Assembly: GCA_039182715.1 (NCBI GenBank)
Contig: JBCDBY010000080.1
Span: 1-15,858, forward strand
Reading direction: 5' to 3'
From: JBCDBY01 sp039182715
GTDB lineage: Bacteria > Planctomycetota > PLA2
DNA length: 15,858 nt
Shown: positions 6,396-13,825 of the stretch, piece after piece
Position numbering within the stretch: the first letter of the stretch is position 1
Layout of the letters: every line of letters starts with the position of its first letter
Program-made: the position numbers and the translations under genes
Notes under the pieces: generated by a model
What the model saw: the letters and a program-made list of their open reading frames with translations, nothing else
What the model was told of the DNA's origin: nothing
Databases searched by the model: none

Positions 6396-7532
6396 ATGAT
6401 GTCAAGCGAAGGAGCCCCCGCGTCGAACACGCCCGCCTGGGCGCGGATCGTCATCGTCGTCCTGCTGCTGATCGTCTTCCTCGTCGGCATCAAGCTGCTC
6501 GGCGGGTCGTTCAAGATGGTCGGCAAGGAGACGGCCAAGTCGCTCTTCGAGGGGCTGCGCAACCCGTTCGCCGGGCTCGCCGTGGGCATCCTCGCGACCG
6601 TGCTCGTGCAGTCGTCGTCGGTCACGACCGCGGTCGTCGTCGGGCTGGTGGGGGGCGGCGAGCTGTCGGTCGGCTCGGCCGTGCCGGTCATCATGGGCGC
6701 CAACATCGGCACCTCGGTGACCAACACGCTCGTCTCGATCGGCCACATCACGCGCAACGCCGAATTCAAGCGCGCCTTCGCCGGCGCCACGATGCACGAC
6801 TTCTTCAACCTGATCGCGGTGGCCATCCTGCTCCCGGTCGAGTTGACGACCGGCGTGCTGCAGCGATCGGCGGTGGCGCTCACCGAGATGTTCGCCGGTG
6901 CGGGCGGCGTCGCGTTCAAGAGCCCGATCAAGGTCTTCATCGGCAAGCTCGCCGGCGTCATCGTCGACGGCTTCGAGGCGCTCGGGCTCGAAGGTTGGGC
7001 GTGCGCGATTCCCACGCTCGCGTGCGGTCTGCTCTTCATCATGGCGGCGCTCGTCTTCATCACGCGCAACATGCGGGTGCTGCTGGCCGGCCGCATGGAG
7101 CGCGCGCTCAACCGTGCGCTGGGGCGCAGCGGCATTCTCGCGATGGGCATCGGCGTGCTGATTACCGTCGCGGTGCAGTCGAGCAGCATTACCACCTCGC
7201 TGCTCGTGCCGCTCATCGGGGCGGGCGTGCTTTCGCTCGAGGTGGCGTTTCCGATCACCCTCGGCGCGAACATCGGCACGACCATCACGGCGCTGCTGGC
7301 GGCGTTGGCGGCCGACAAGACCGACGGACTCACCATCGCGCTCGTGCACCTGCTGTTCAACACGGCGGGCATCCTGCTGCTCTACCCGATTCCCGCCATT
7401 CGCCGCATTCCGCTGCGCATGGCGGAATTCCTGGGCGCGCTGGCCGTGCGAAACCGTCTGCTCGTCGTCGCCTACATTGGTGTGGTCTTCGTCCTCTTGC
7501 CCTTGCTGGGCATCCTGCTGTTTCGGGGGTAG
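6396..7532 (+). CDS. Na+/phosphate cotransporter, NptA/SLC34 type
   Basis: A 378-residue inner-membrane protein. Two inverted-repeat halves each carry the family signature: QSSSVTT (about 72-78) with GANIGTS (101-107), and QSSSITT (261-267) with GANIGTT (290-296). These paired QSSS/GANIGT elements form the Na+ and phosphate site in the SLC34/NptA (PF02690) family. About eight hydrophobic helices are visible, the first at about 17-34. ATG 6396 (an ATGATG pair) is chosen because the segment before the first helix is then short and polar; the in-frame extension back to 6279 covers a hairpin and the promoter candidate. Many bacterial NptA proteins carry a C-terminal PhoU domain. Here the protein ends at the last helix, and two PhoU-like genes follow, the first only 2 bases away. 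The role is sodium-driven phosphate uptake or export. Confidence 0.93.
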   Translation: MMSSEGAPASNTPAWARIVIVVLLLIVFLVGIKLLGGSFKMVGKETAKSLFEGLRNPFAGLAVGILATVLVQSSSVTTAVVVGLVGGGELSVGSAVPVIMGANIGTSVTNTLVSIGHITRNAEFKRAFAGATMHDFFNLIAVAILLPVELTTGVLQRSAVALTEMFAGAGGVAFKSPIKVFIGKLAGVIVDGFEALGLEGWACAIPTLACGLLFIMAALVFITRNMRVLLAGRMERALNRALGRSGILAMGIGVLITVAVQSSSITTSLLVPLIGAGVLSLEVAFPITLGANIGTTITALLAALAADKTDGLTIALVHLLFNTAGILLLYPIPAIRRIPLRMAEFLGALAVRNRLLVVAYIGVVFVLLPLLGILLFRG

Positions 7533-7534
7533 CA

Positions 7535-8191
7535 ATGTTCAAGTGGTTCAAGCCGAGCGACGCCGGGGAGGGGCCGGCCCGCATGCACCGCGAGCTGCGC
7601 GAAATGCTCGCGCACGGTCGCCACACGTTCGACGCGGCGGCCAACGCCTTTCTGGGCGGCGCCGATCCCGAGGTGGTCCGCAAGGACATCTGGGACACCG
7701 ACGCGAAGATCAACGAGCTGGAGCGCTCCATCCGGCGCGAAGTGCTCGTCCACGGCTCGGTGCACGGCTCCTCGCAGCTGCCGGTCTGTCTGGTGCTGAT
7801 GAGCATCGTGAAGGATGCGGAGCGCATCGGCGACTACTCCAAGAACCTCTTCGAGGTCGCGGTCGTCTCCCCCAAGCGGCGCGGCGACGAGTACTTCGAC
7901 GATCTGGTCGCTTTCCGGACGCGCATCTCCACCGCCATCGAGGAGGCGAGCTCGATTTACGCCTCGCAGGACGAGGATGCGGCGCGGGCCTTTCTCACCG
8001 AGAGCGGCACGATGGCCAAGGAGTTCGACCGGCACGTCGCGCGCCTGCTGGGGGATGAGCCGGGCACCGATCAGCCCGCCCCCACGGTGCTCTGCTACCG
8101 CTACTACAAGCGGATCGTCTCGCACCTCTCCAACATCATCACCTCGCTCGTGATGCCGGTCGACCAGCTCGACTACCTCGACGAGAAATAG
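7535..8191 (+). CDS. PhoU-like phosphate regulatory protein (copy 1)
   Basis: 218 residues, all helical, starting 2 bases after the transporter stop with GGGGG about six bases upstream of ATG. The PhoU metal-binding signature is seen as KDAERIGDYSKN (about 93-104), close to the family D-x-ERIGDH-x-xN pattern. The second signature, expected near the end, is degenerate (YYKRIVSHLSNIITSLVMPVDQLDYLDE). PhoU proteins sit on the cytoplasmic side of phosphate transporters and restrain uptake or signalling. Genetic linkage to an NptA protein that lacks its own PhoU domain suggests it supplies that domain in trans. It is clearly paralogous to the next gene: GRH at 28-30, the FLG near 39-41 and the KDA-RIG block at 93-99 fall at the same positions in both. 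Confidence 0.88.
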   Translation: MFKWFKPSDAGEGPARMHRELREMLAHGRHTFDAAANAFLGGADPEVVRKDIWDTDAKINELERSIRREVLVHGSVHGSSQLPVCLVLMSIVKDAERIGDYSKNLFEVAVVSPKRRGDEYFDDLVAFRTRISTAIEEASSIYASQDEDAARAFLTESGTMAKEFDRHVARLLGDEPGTDQPAPTVLCYRYYKRIVSHLSNIITSLVMPVDQLDYLDEK

Positions 8192-8248
8192 CGGAAAATC
8201 GGGCCCCGGGGCGTCATCCCGCCAGGCGATGCCGTCGAACTCCCTTCC

Positions 8249-8887
8249 ATGGTCCGGTTCATTCGCGCCTCCGACAAGACCGACGGTCTCGACCACCTCA
8301 TGCAGCTCGTGGTCCGCTCCCTGCTCGAGGGGCGCCACATCTACGCCTGTGCGGCGAAGGTCTTCCTGGGCGAGTCGACCCAGGACGAGATGCGCGACGA
8401 GGTCTACGCCGTCGAGCGCCGCATCCTCGATCTCGAGCGGCAGATCAGCCGCGAGATCGTGCTTTACGCGACCGTCCACGGCCAGAAGGACCTCGAGCGG
8501 GGCGTCCGCTTCGTCGGCATCCTCAAGGACGCCGCGCGGATCGGCGAGATCTCCATGAGCCTCTACCAGCTCGCGGCGCTGGGGGGCGAGGCGCGCGACC
8601 CCGATTTCTACGGCATGCGCGACGAGCTGGCGCTGAGCATGCGCGAGGCGCAGGCGATTTTCATCGAGGAGAACGAGACGCGCGCGCAGAAGTTCTTCGA
8701 GAAGGCGGACCTTTTCGAGGATCGCTGCGAGTCGAAGATCGCGGCGCTCATCGCCGAGGACGAAGCGCCCGCGTCGGCGCTCTGGTGCCGCGCCAACCAG
8801 CGCGTCATGGCGCTGCTGGTGCGCGTGCTGGCGACGCTGTTCCAGCCGATCGAGGACGCGTCCGGGCAGGACGACTGGCCGGTATGA
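8249..8887 (+). CDS. PhoU-like protein (copy 2), degenerate metal-binding signature
   Basis: A 212-residue helical protein that aligns without gaps to the preceding PhoU-like protein over the first hundred residues (LLEGRHIYACAAKVFLG and KDAARIGEISMSLYQLA against the matching segments of copy 1). The signature is changed: ERIGD has become ARIGE, so the Glu that helps bind metal in the family is Ala and the Asp is Glu. It probably arose by tandem duplication and has diverged. It may be a non-metal-binding partner of copy 1, or may sense something else; both are inference. ATG 8249 is used; no Shine-Dalgarno is seen, and the 57-base gap before it (8192-8248) holds only a GC-rich palindrome (GGGCCCCGGGGC). 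Its stop overlaps the next start (ATGA). Confidence 0.85.
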   Translation: MVRFIRASDKTDGLDHLMQLVVRSLLEGRHIYACAAKVFLGESTQDEMRDEVYAVERRILDLERQISREIVLYATVHGQKDLERGVRFVGILKDAARIGEISMSLYQLAALGGEARDPDFYGMRDELALSMREAQAIFIEENETRAQKFFEKADLFEDRCESKIAALIAEDEAPASALWCRANQRVMALLVRVLATLFQPIEDASGQDDWPV

Positions 8888-9513
8888 ACCTGGTCGGCGC
8901 GCGCGTGCTCGTGACCGGCGCCTCGCGCGGCATCGGGCGTGCGCTGATGCCGGAGCTGGTCGCCCGCGGGGCGGAGCCGATCGGCGTCGCGCGCGGCGGC
9001 GCCGAGATCTGCGACGTCTCCGATCGCGAGGCGGTCCGCGCCCTCTACGAGCGCACCGGGCCGGTCGACCTCGTGATCAACAACGCCGCGATCATCCACG
9101 AGCCGGCGCCGCTCTGGGAGGTGCCGCCCGAGGAGTGGGAGCAGGTGCTGCGCATCAACGTGCTCGGCACTGTCCACGTGCTGCAGCAGTACCTGCCCGC
9201 CATGAACGAGCGCGGCCGCGGAACGGTCGTGAATCTCTCGTCGGGGTGGGGGCGCTTCGCCGAGGCGGGGCAGTCGCCCTACTGCGCGAGCAAGTTCGCC
9301 GTCGAGGCGCTCACGCAGTCGGTCGCCGCCGAAGTGGCGCACGGCGTCTGCGTCGTCGCGCTCAACCCCGGCGTGATCGCCACCGACATGCTCTCGAAGG
9401 CGTTCGGGGGCGACGTGTCGAGCTACCCGACCCCGGAGGAGACCGCCGACCGGTTCGGCGAGTTCCTGGAGCGGCTGACCGAGAGCGACAACGGCCGTTC
9501 GCTTGATCTGTAG
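8884..9513 (+). CDS. Short-chain dehydrogenase/reductase (SDR)
   Basis: A 209-residue classical SDR, NAD(P)-dependent, cytoplasmic. Visible motifs: TGASRGIG (11-18, dinucleotide-binding glycine loop), NNAA (66-69), Asn in INVLG (N92), SSG with the catalytic Ser (about S120), YCASK (Y133 and K137), and NPGVIATDM after the active site. It is somewhat shorter than the usual 240-250, mainly because the segment between the second strand and NNAA and the C-terminal region are compact. The substrate cannot be told from sequence. ATG 8884 overlaps the stop of the PhoU-like gene (ATGA), so the two are probably translationally coupled; there is no obvious functional reason for the link to phosphate. 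Confidence 0.93.
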   Translation: MNLVGARVLVTGASRGIGRALMPELVARGAEPIGVARGGAEICDVSDREAVRALYERTGPVDLVINNAAIIHEPAPLWEVPPEEWEQVLRINVLGTVHVLQQYLPAMNERGRGTVVNLSSGWGRFAEAGQSPYCASKFAVEALTQSVAAEVAHGVCVVALNPGVIATDMLSKAFGGDVSSYPTPEETADRFGEFLERLTESDNGRSLDL

Positions 9514-9517
9514 CGGC

Positions 9518-9673
9518 ACGTTGGACGTTTGACGTTCAACGTTGGACGTCGAACCGAGCTCGTCCGGATGTGATTTCCGCAGTCGTCGCCCATTGCCCAT
9601 TCTGAGTCCCCCAAGCGAGGGTGGACTTCCCGGGACGAACGTCAAACGTCCCACGTCAAACGTCAAACGTGAC
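9518..9673. repeat. Heptad-repeat island 1 (inverted ACGTNNN arrays)
   Basis: Five exact-period 7-bp units run from 9518 to 9552 (ACGTTGG, ACGTTTG, ACGTTCA and so on). Five more in the opposite sense run from 9639 to 9673 (mostly ACGTCAA, the reverse complement of TTGACGT). An 86-base spacer of ordinary sequence lies between them. The arms can pair into an imperfect stem. The left array starts 4 bases after the SDR stop, and the right array runs straight into the TACAAT element of the next gene. Unit length and lack of unique spacers rule out CRISPR. A second island lies at 12477-12718. Confidence 0.88.
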
Positions 9674-9679
9674 TACAAT
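9674..9679 (+). promoter_or_regulatory. Candidate -10 element (TACAAT) for the first metallopeptidase
   Basis: TACAAT directly abuts the heptad array and ends 7 bases before ATG 9687; the gap (TCCCGCC) has no Shine-Dalgarno. The same TACAAT lies 8 bases before the ATG of the paralog at 11089. This fits leaderless transcription. Confidence 0.5.
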
Positions 9680-9686
9680 TCCCGCC

Positions 9687-11063
9687 ATGCGTTGGATTGC
9701 GGGAATGCTGCTGCTGCTCGCGTGCGTCGGGCACGCGCAGGAAACGGAGACGCTGCTTGTCACGGCGGGCACGGCGTACACGCCGAAGTTCTGCGCGGAC
9801 GTCGGCGTCGAGGTCAAGGCGAAGATCGAACAGTGGCTGCGCATGAAGTACCGGCGCCCGGTGCCGATCAACGTCATGTCGCGCGACGAGTGGGACCGCA
9901 TGCGCAAGGGCGGCGGCTTCATGGCGCACGCCGCCGAGCGGGGGGCTGCGTTCTACAGCCCGACCGACAACGAGGTCACCGTGGTGCCGTGGACGATCGG
10001 CGGCTACCTGCGCCAGCCGGACAACCCGCCCAAGTTCACGCGGGAGCGGTGGCGCAACATCCTCGAGTCGACGATCATCCACGAGCTGCTGCACGCGCTG
10101 CACTACCAGAACTTCTACGTCGTTCTCGGGGGCGCGAGCGCCGCATCGCTCAAGGTGGAGGGGCTCACCCGCGAGGAGAAGGACATCTCGACGGTCGACT
10201 TCCTCGTGAGCGAGGGGCTCGCCGAGCTCGCCGCGCTGCGCACCGGGAGCGAGGAGGCGATCAAGCTGACGCGCCGTCCGGAGCGCGAGATCAACGGTCC
10301 GCAGATCTACTGGGACCGCTACCAGCCGGACGGCAAGCAGCCGTTCCGCATCACGCTGTTCGATCGGGGCTACCAGGACGGTCTCGACCTCCTCAACCAG
10401 CTCGATCGCAAGATGGGCCCGCGCGGCCTGCGCGCCGTGCTCTACCGTCCGCCGCCGCGCGCGCTCTTCTTCAACCCGGAGCTGCTCGCCACGGTCGAAC
10501 TCGACGATCCGCCCGAGCCCGATTCGATCTTCGCGCTGCTCAGCCCCGATGGCGTCTCCTTCGGCGAACTCCAGCTCGCCTGCCACCCCGGACCCAACCG
10601 GTTCTTCCGCCGTTCGGTGACCGGCCCCGGGGGAGCGCGCTCGAAAGGCTGCCTGGTCGGCTACACCGCCGTCGTGGGCGACCCGGAGGACAAGCACGGC
10701 CGCGGCAGCTACGCGCTCTACGTCACCGATCCCGACAAGCCGGGCACCTGGTCGAAGCAGCAGGCCGATTCCCTGCGCGCCAAGAACCCGAAGAAGGCAC
10801 GCGAGAAGTCGGTCGCCTTGCCCCGGCTGAAGGGGGTGAAGGCGAAGCTGCTCACGCTCGAAACCGCCGATGAGGGCCGCTGGGTGCGCGCCGAGGCGAA
10901 GGGCATGGTGGTGCTGGCCCACGAGACCAAGCCGACCCGCAATCTGGAGGATCGCGTGCTCTATGCGCTGCGGGTCGCGGTCATCCGCGCGCCCCGGCCG
11001 CGCATCTACGACGCCGCCATGAAGAAGGCGACGGAGCGGATTTCGACCAAGCTCGGCGATTGA
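9687..11063 (+). CDS. Secreted gluzincin-like zinc metallopeptidase, paralog A
   Basis: 458 residues with a signal peptide (MRWIAGMLLLLACVGHAQ, about 1-18). The zinc site is IHELLHALHYQNF: H132 and H136 as ligands, E133 as the base. SEGLAELAAL, forty residues on, offers E176 as a third ligand; this HExxH plus EGxxE layout is that of gluzincins (MA clan). I do not recognise the exact family. Residues 20-115 form an N-terminal domain with Cys36. The part after about 285 (SIFALLSPDGVSFGELQLA, then C322 in KGCLVGYTA) looks like a beta-rich C-terminal domain. The start at 9687 is set by the signal peptide; the frame runs upstream through the heptad repeats to 9621, which I take as fortuitous. It is in tandem with a closely similar gene 25 bases downstream. 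It probably acts in the periplasm or outside the cell. Confidence 0.85.
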   Translation: MRWIAGMLLLLACVGHAQETETLLVTAGTAYTPKFCADVGVEVKAKIEQWLRMKYRRPVPINVMSRDEWDRMRKGGGFMAHAAERGAAFYSPTDNEVTVVPWTIGGYLRQPDNPPKFTRERWRNILESTIIHELLHALHYQNFYVVLGGASAASLKVEGLTREEKDISTVDFLVSEGLAELAALRTGSEEAIKLTRRPEREINGPQIYWDRYQPDGKQPFRITLFDRGYQDGLDLLNQLDRKMGPRGLRAVLYRPPPRALFFNPELLATVELDDPPEPDSIFALLSPDGVSFGELQLACHPGPNRFFRRSVTGPGGARSKGCLVGYTAVVGDPEDKHGRGSYALYVTDPDKPGTWSKQQADSLRAKNPKKAREKSVALPRLKGVKAKLLTLETADEGRWVRAEAKGMVVLAHETKPTRNLEDRVLYALRVAVIRAPRPRIYDAAMKKATERISTKLGD

Positions 11064-11074
11064 CCGGCGGGCGG

Positions 11075-11080
11075 TACAAT
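11075..11080 (+). promoter_or_regulatory. Candidate -10 element (TACAAT) for the second metallopeptidase
   Basis: TACAAT lies 8 bases before ATG 11089, within the 25-base gap between the two paralogs. The same hexamer at nearly the same distance precedes paralog A. A -35 box at normal spacing is not evident, as that region is coding sequence of paralog A. Confidence 0.4.
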
Positions 11081-11088
11081 CCGCAGCC

Positions 11089-12477
11089 ATGTCTCGGATT
11101 GCCCTCCTGACCCTCGTCGGCCTGTTCGCGATCCCGTCGATCGCGGAGGCCCAGCTCGTCACGGCCGGCCAGGCCCTCGATCAGAAGACCTGCGACCAGA
11201 TCGCGTCCGACGTGAAGCGGCGCATCGAGATCTGGACGCGGATGAAGTACCGCAAGCCGGTGCCGGTCAACGTCGAGACCAAGCGGCGCTGGGAGCAGCG
11301 GCTCACGCAGACCGGTCTCGGCGGCCACCAGGCGCGCCAGGGTCTCGCCTACTACAACATCATCGCGAACCGCATTACGGTGGTGCCGTGGGTGATCGGC
11401 GGATACCCGCAGGGCCCCAAGGACAAGCGCCAGCCGGCGAAGAAGGATCGCGAGGAGTGGATCAACAAGCTCGAGTCGATCATGATCCACGAGCTGATGC
11501 ATGCGCTGCACCACCAGAACTTCTACGTGGTGCTGGGCGGTGCGCGCTCCGCTTCGCTCAAGCTCGACGGTCTCACGGCGGAGGAGAAAGACATCTCCAC
11601 GGTCGAGTTCCTCATCGCGGAGGGCATGTCGGAACTGGTATCGGTGCGCACCGCGACGCCCGGCGCGCGCACGCACCTCACGCGGCGACCCAACCGCGAA
11701 CTCAACCGCGCGCAGCGCTACTGGGATCGCTACCAGCCCGACGGCAAGACGCCGTTCCGCGTGCGCCTGTCGAACACCGGCTACCAGCACGGTCTCGACA
11801 TCCTGAACAAGCTCGATCGTCTCGCCGGCCCGCGCGCGATTCGCGGCATGCTCTATCGCCAGCCGCCGCGCGAGCTCTTCTTCCAGCCCGAGCTGCTGGC
11901 CAAGATGGTCGACTTCGACGACCCGCCCGATCCCGACTCGATCTTCGCCTTCCTGAGCCCCGACGGCGTGAAGTTCGGCGAGGTCGAGCTGGCCGTCTGG
12001 CCCGGCAAGAACCGCTTTTTCGTGGAAGCGACGCCCGGCCGCGGACGCCGCCGCGCGCCCGGTTGCCTGATCGGCTACACCGCCGAGGCGGGCAGCGACG
12101 ACGGTCCGCACGGCCGCTCGAACTACTCCTTCTTCATCGCCGACCCCGACCGGCCCGGCAGCTGGTCGAAGGAGCAGGCGGAGTCGCTGCGCCAGGACGA
12201 GCCGGGCAGCACCAAGGAGAAGAAGGTCAAGCTGCCGATGGTCGACGGCGTCAAGGCCGACCTGATCCGCGTGGACCGCAGCGATGGCAGCGTCGAGATT
12301 CGCGCGGAGATTGACGGCCTCGTCGTCTGCGCGCGCGAGTCCAAGCCGACCTCGACCCTCGAAGACCGCGTCCGCTACGCGCTGCGCTCGCTCTACATCC
12401 GGCGCCCGAAGGCGGACCTGTACACGAAGGCGCTGGTCGAGGCGAAGAAGAACATCAACCACGAGAAGGGCGATTAA
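11089..12477 (+). CDS. Secreted gluzincin-like zinc metallopeptidase, paralog B
   Basis: 462 residues, signal peptide MSRIALLTLVGLFAIPSIAEAQ. It is collinear with paralog A over its whole length: RMKYRKPVPVNV, ITVVPWVIGGY, NFYVVLGGARSASLKLDGLT, EEKDISTVEFL, YWDRYQPDGKTPFR, DPDSIFAFLSPDG and CLIGYTAEAG all have counterparts. The zinc site is HELMH (H134, E135, H138), with AEGMSE forty residues later giving E178. Cys35 and C326 match Cys36 and C322 of A and may form a disulfide. Catalytic residues are intact in both copies, so neither looks like a decaying duplicate. The two differ most around 65-90, just before the conserved VVPW strand, and in the linker before the last strands. The substrate is unknown. 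The stop codon's last A is also the first base of the downstream heptad array. Confidence 0.85.
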   Translation: MSRIALLTLVGLFAIPSIAEAQLVTAGQALDQKTCDQIASDVKRRIEIWTRMKYRKPVPVNVETKRRWEQRLTQTGLGGHQARQGLAYYNIIANRITVVPWVIGGYPQGPKDKRQPAKKDREEWINKLESIMIHELMHALHHQNFYVVLGGARSASLKLDGLTAEEKDISTVEFLIAEGMSELVSVRTATPGARTHLTRRPNRELNRAQRYWDRYQPDGKTPFRVRLSNTGYQHGLDILNKLDRLAGPRAIRGMLYRQPPRELFFQPELLAKMVDFDDPPDPDSIFAFLSPDGVKFGEVELAVWPGKNRFFVEATPGRGRRRAPGCLIGYTAEAGSDDGPHGRSNYSFFIADPDRPGSWSKEQAESLRQDEPGSTKEKKVKLPMVDGVKADLIRVDRSDGSVEIRAEIDGLVVCARESKPTSTLEDRVRYALRSLYIRRPKADLYTKALVEAKKNINHEKGD

Positions 12478-12718
12478 CGTTCGACGTTGGACGTTCGACG
12501 TTTGACGTTGGTCGTCGGAAGGCTGCTCGGGCGTTGGACGGTTAGAACGGGTTCTCGCAGAGCCCGCTGAGAGACGCAGAGCCCGCAGAGTGGGAATTCC
12601 GCTCTGCGGGCTCTGCGCTTCTCTGCGAACTCTGCGAGATCCGAATCAACTCGTCCGGAGCTCCACCGGACCTCCGAAGTGAAACGTTCAACGTCGCACG
12701 TCAAACGTCCAACGTGCC
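12477..12718. repeat. Heptad-repeat island 2 (inverted ACGTNNN arrays)
   Basis: Six 7-bp units (12477-12518; ACGTTCG, ACGTTGG, ACGTTTG and variants) and five units (12684-12718; ACGTTCA, ACGTCGC, ACGTCAA and so on, mostly in the opposite sense) enclose 165 bases. The spacer carries the long hairpin listed separately. The island fills the whole gap between two convergent genes: it starts in the TAA of paralog B and ends 2 bases before the stop of the coiled-coil gene. The spacer shares CTCGTCCGGA with the spacer of island 1, which suggests a common origin. Confidence 0.88.
12553..12639. terminator. Long hairpin of CTCTGCG-type repeats in a convergent gap, possible two-way terminator
   Basis: A perfect 16-bp stem, CGCAGAGCCCGCAGAG (12575-12590) with its complement at 12602-12617, closes an 11-base loop that contains GGAATTCC. 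An outer helix, TCTCGCAGAG (12553-12562) with CTCTGCGAGA (12630-12639), extends it. It has no T-tract, but its place between two converging genes with no other hairpin suggests it ends or insulates transcription both ways. Confidence 0.5.
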
Positions 12719-12720
12719 CG

Positions 12721-13812
12721 CTACCGCAGCTTCTTGAGCTCTTTCTTCTTGGCGTCGATCTGCTTCTGGAGCTCTTCTTCGGCCTCGTCGTGCTTTGTCA
12801 GCGTGTCCTGGATCGCGTTGAAGGACGCGCGGAGCTCTTCCACCTGCCGCTGCAGCCCCTCGGCGCTTTGCCGGTCGCCGGGCAGGCGCCGCTCGAGCTC
12901 GTCGAACTCCTCCAGCGCGCCGCCGCCTGCGCTCATCAGCTCCGCGCGCTTCTCGGTCAGGGCGTCGAGCTCCTTCTCCATCGCGACGAGCTTCAGCTCG
13001 TTCGCGGAGATGGTCTTCTTCTCTTCCGCCACGTTCTGCCGGTCGAGCGAGTCCTCGAGCAGCTCCATGAACAGGTAGAAGTCGAGCCCGCTGAAGTCGA
13101 ACGCGTCGGGTGACTGGCCCTGCAGCGCCTTCTTCACCACGGTCGCCCGCAGCGGCTCGCCCTTGAACCAGCTCTTGAAGGTGCTCGATGCCTTGCTCTT
13201 GGCCGGCGCGCCGCCGGTGCCGCGGCGCGTGTCCCGCGTCGCCGCGAACCACTGCTGCTTCGCCTCGCGCAGCGTGCGAATCTCCTTCTGCACCTGCGTC
13301 TCCTCGGCGATGCCGAGCTCGGCGTTGGCCCGCTCCGCCTTGGCGCCGGAGAGCAGCGCGTTGTACTCGCGCTCCTTCTTGGCGATCGCCTTGTCGAGCT
13401 GCTTGATCTCGTCCGAGGCGGTCGCCTGGACCTCCTTCTTGAGCTCCTCGAAGCGCTTCTGGTCGGTCTCGACCATGCTCATGGAGCGTCGCGCGTCGTC
13501 GCGCAGCTGGCGCAGGACGCGGCGCAGCTTGCTCTCGTTGGGCAGGCCCGCCGCTTCCGCCTCGTTCTTGGCGACCAGCGCCTTGTGCGCCTGCTCGAGC
13601 GTCTTGATTTCTGCGGTCAGCTCGCGGCGCTGCTTGGCCGCCGCCTCGCGCGCCGCCTCCGCCTTCGCGTCGGCCTCCGCTTTCAGCCGCGCCGCCTCGG
13701 CCGGATCGACCTTGGGCTTCGCGGGCTGCGAGGCATCGGGAGTGGAACCATCGTTCGAGTCGCCCTTGCCGCAGCCGACGGCCGCGACGAGGATCAGCAC
13801 AATCCACCGCAT
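12721..13812 (-). CDS. Coiled-coil lipoprotein of unknown function
   Basis: 363 residues. The N-terminus MRWIVLILVAAVGCGKGDSN is a lipoprotein-type signal with Cys14 as the likely lipidated residue (box AVGC), followed by a Ser/Pro/Lys-rich linker to about 36. Two long Ala/Glu/Lys-rich coiled coils follow, about 37-190 and 265-363. They are split by a less charged segment (about 200-262) containing TFKSWFKGEPLRATVVKKAL and FDFSGLDFYLFMELLEDSL, which may be a small folded domain. It is probably anchored to a membrane and extends through the periplasm, perhaps as a spacer or cell-envelope tether; that is inference from form. The start at 13812 is set by the lipobox. It lies 10 bases after the upstream gene and has its own TAGAAT 7 bases before ATG, with no Shine-Dalgarno. 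Confidence 0.83.
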   Translation of the reverse strand: MRWIVLILVAAVGCGKGDSNDGSTPDASQPAKPKVDPAEAARLKAEADAKAEAAREAAAKQRRELTAEIKTLEQAHKALVAKNEAEAAGLPNESKLRRVLRQLRDDARRSMSMVETDQKRFEELKKEVQATASDEIKQLDKAIAKKEREYNALLSGAKAERANAELGIAEETQVQKEIRTLREAKQQWFAATRDTRRGTGGAPAKSKASSTFKSWFKGEPLRATVVKKALQGQSPDAFDFSGLDFYLFMELLEDSLDRQNVAEEKKTISANELKLVAMEKELDALTEKRAELMSAGGGALEEFDELERRLPGDRQSAEGLQRQVEELRASFNAIQDTLTKHDEAEEELQKQIDAKKKELKKLR

Positions 13813-13819
13813 GCGGCGG

Positions 13820-13825
13820 ATTCTA
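13820..13825 (-). promoter_or_regulatory. Candidate -10 element (TAGAAT) for the coiled-coil lipoprotein
   Basis: TAGAAT on the minus strand ends 7 bases before the ATG, the same arrangement as at the metallopeptidases. Its first three bases are also the stop codon of the preceding gene, so part of the match could be chance. Confidence 0.35.

Noticed and set aside
9621..9686. Upstream in-frame extension of paralog A through the right heptad array
   Set aside because: It would place repeat-encoded residues before a clean signal peptide; the start at 9687 is better.
9518..12718. Heptad arrays considered as CRISPR or as origin iterons
   Set aside because: Units are 7 bp, contiguous and degenerate with no unique spacers, and there are no cas genes. 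There is no replication gene nearby, and the arrays are inverted pairs next to gene ends.
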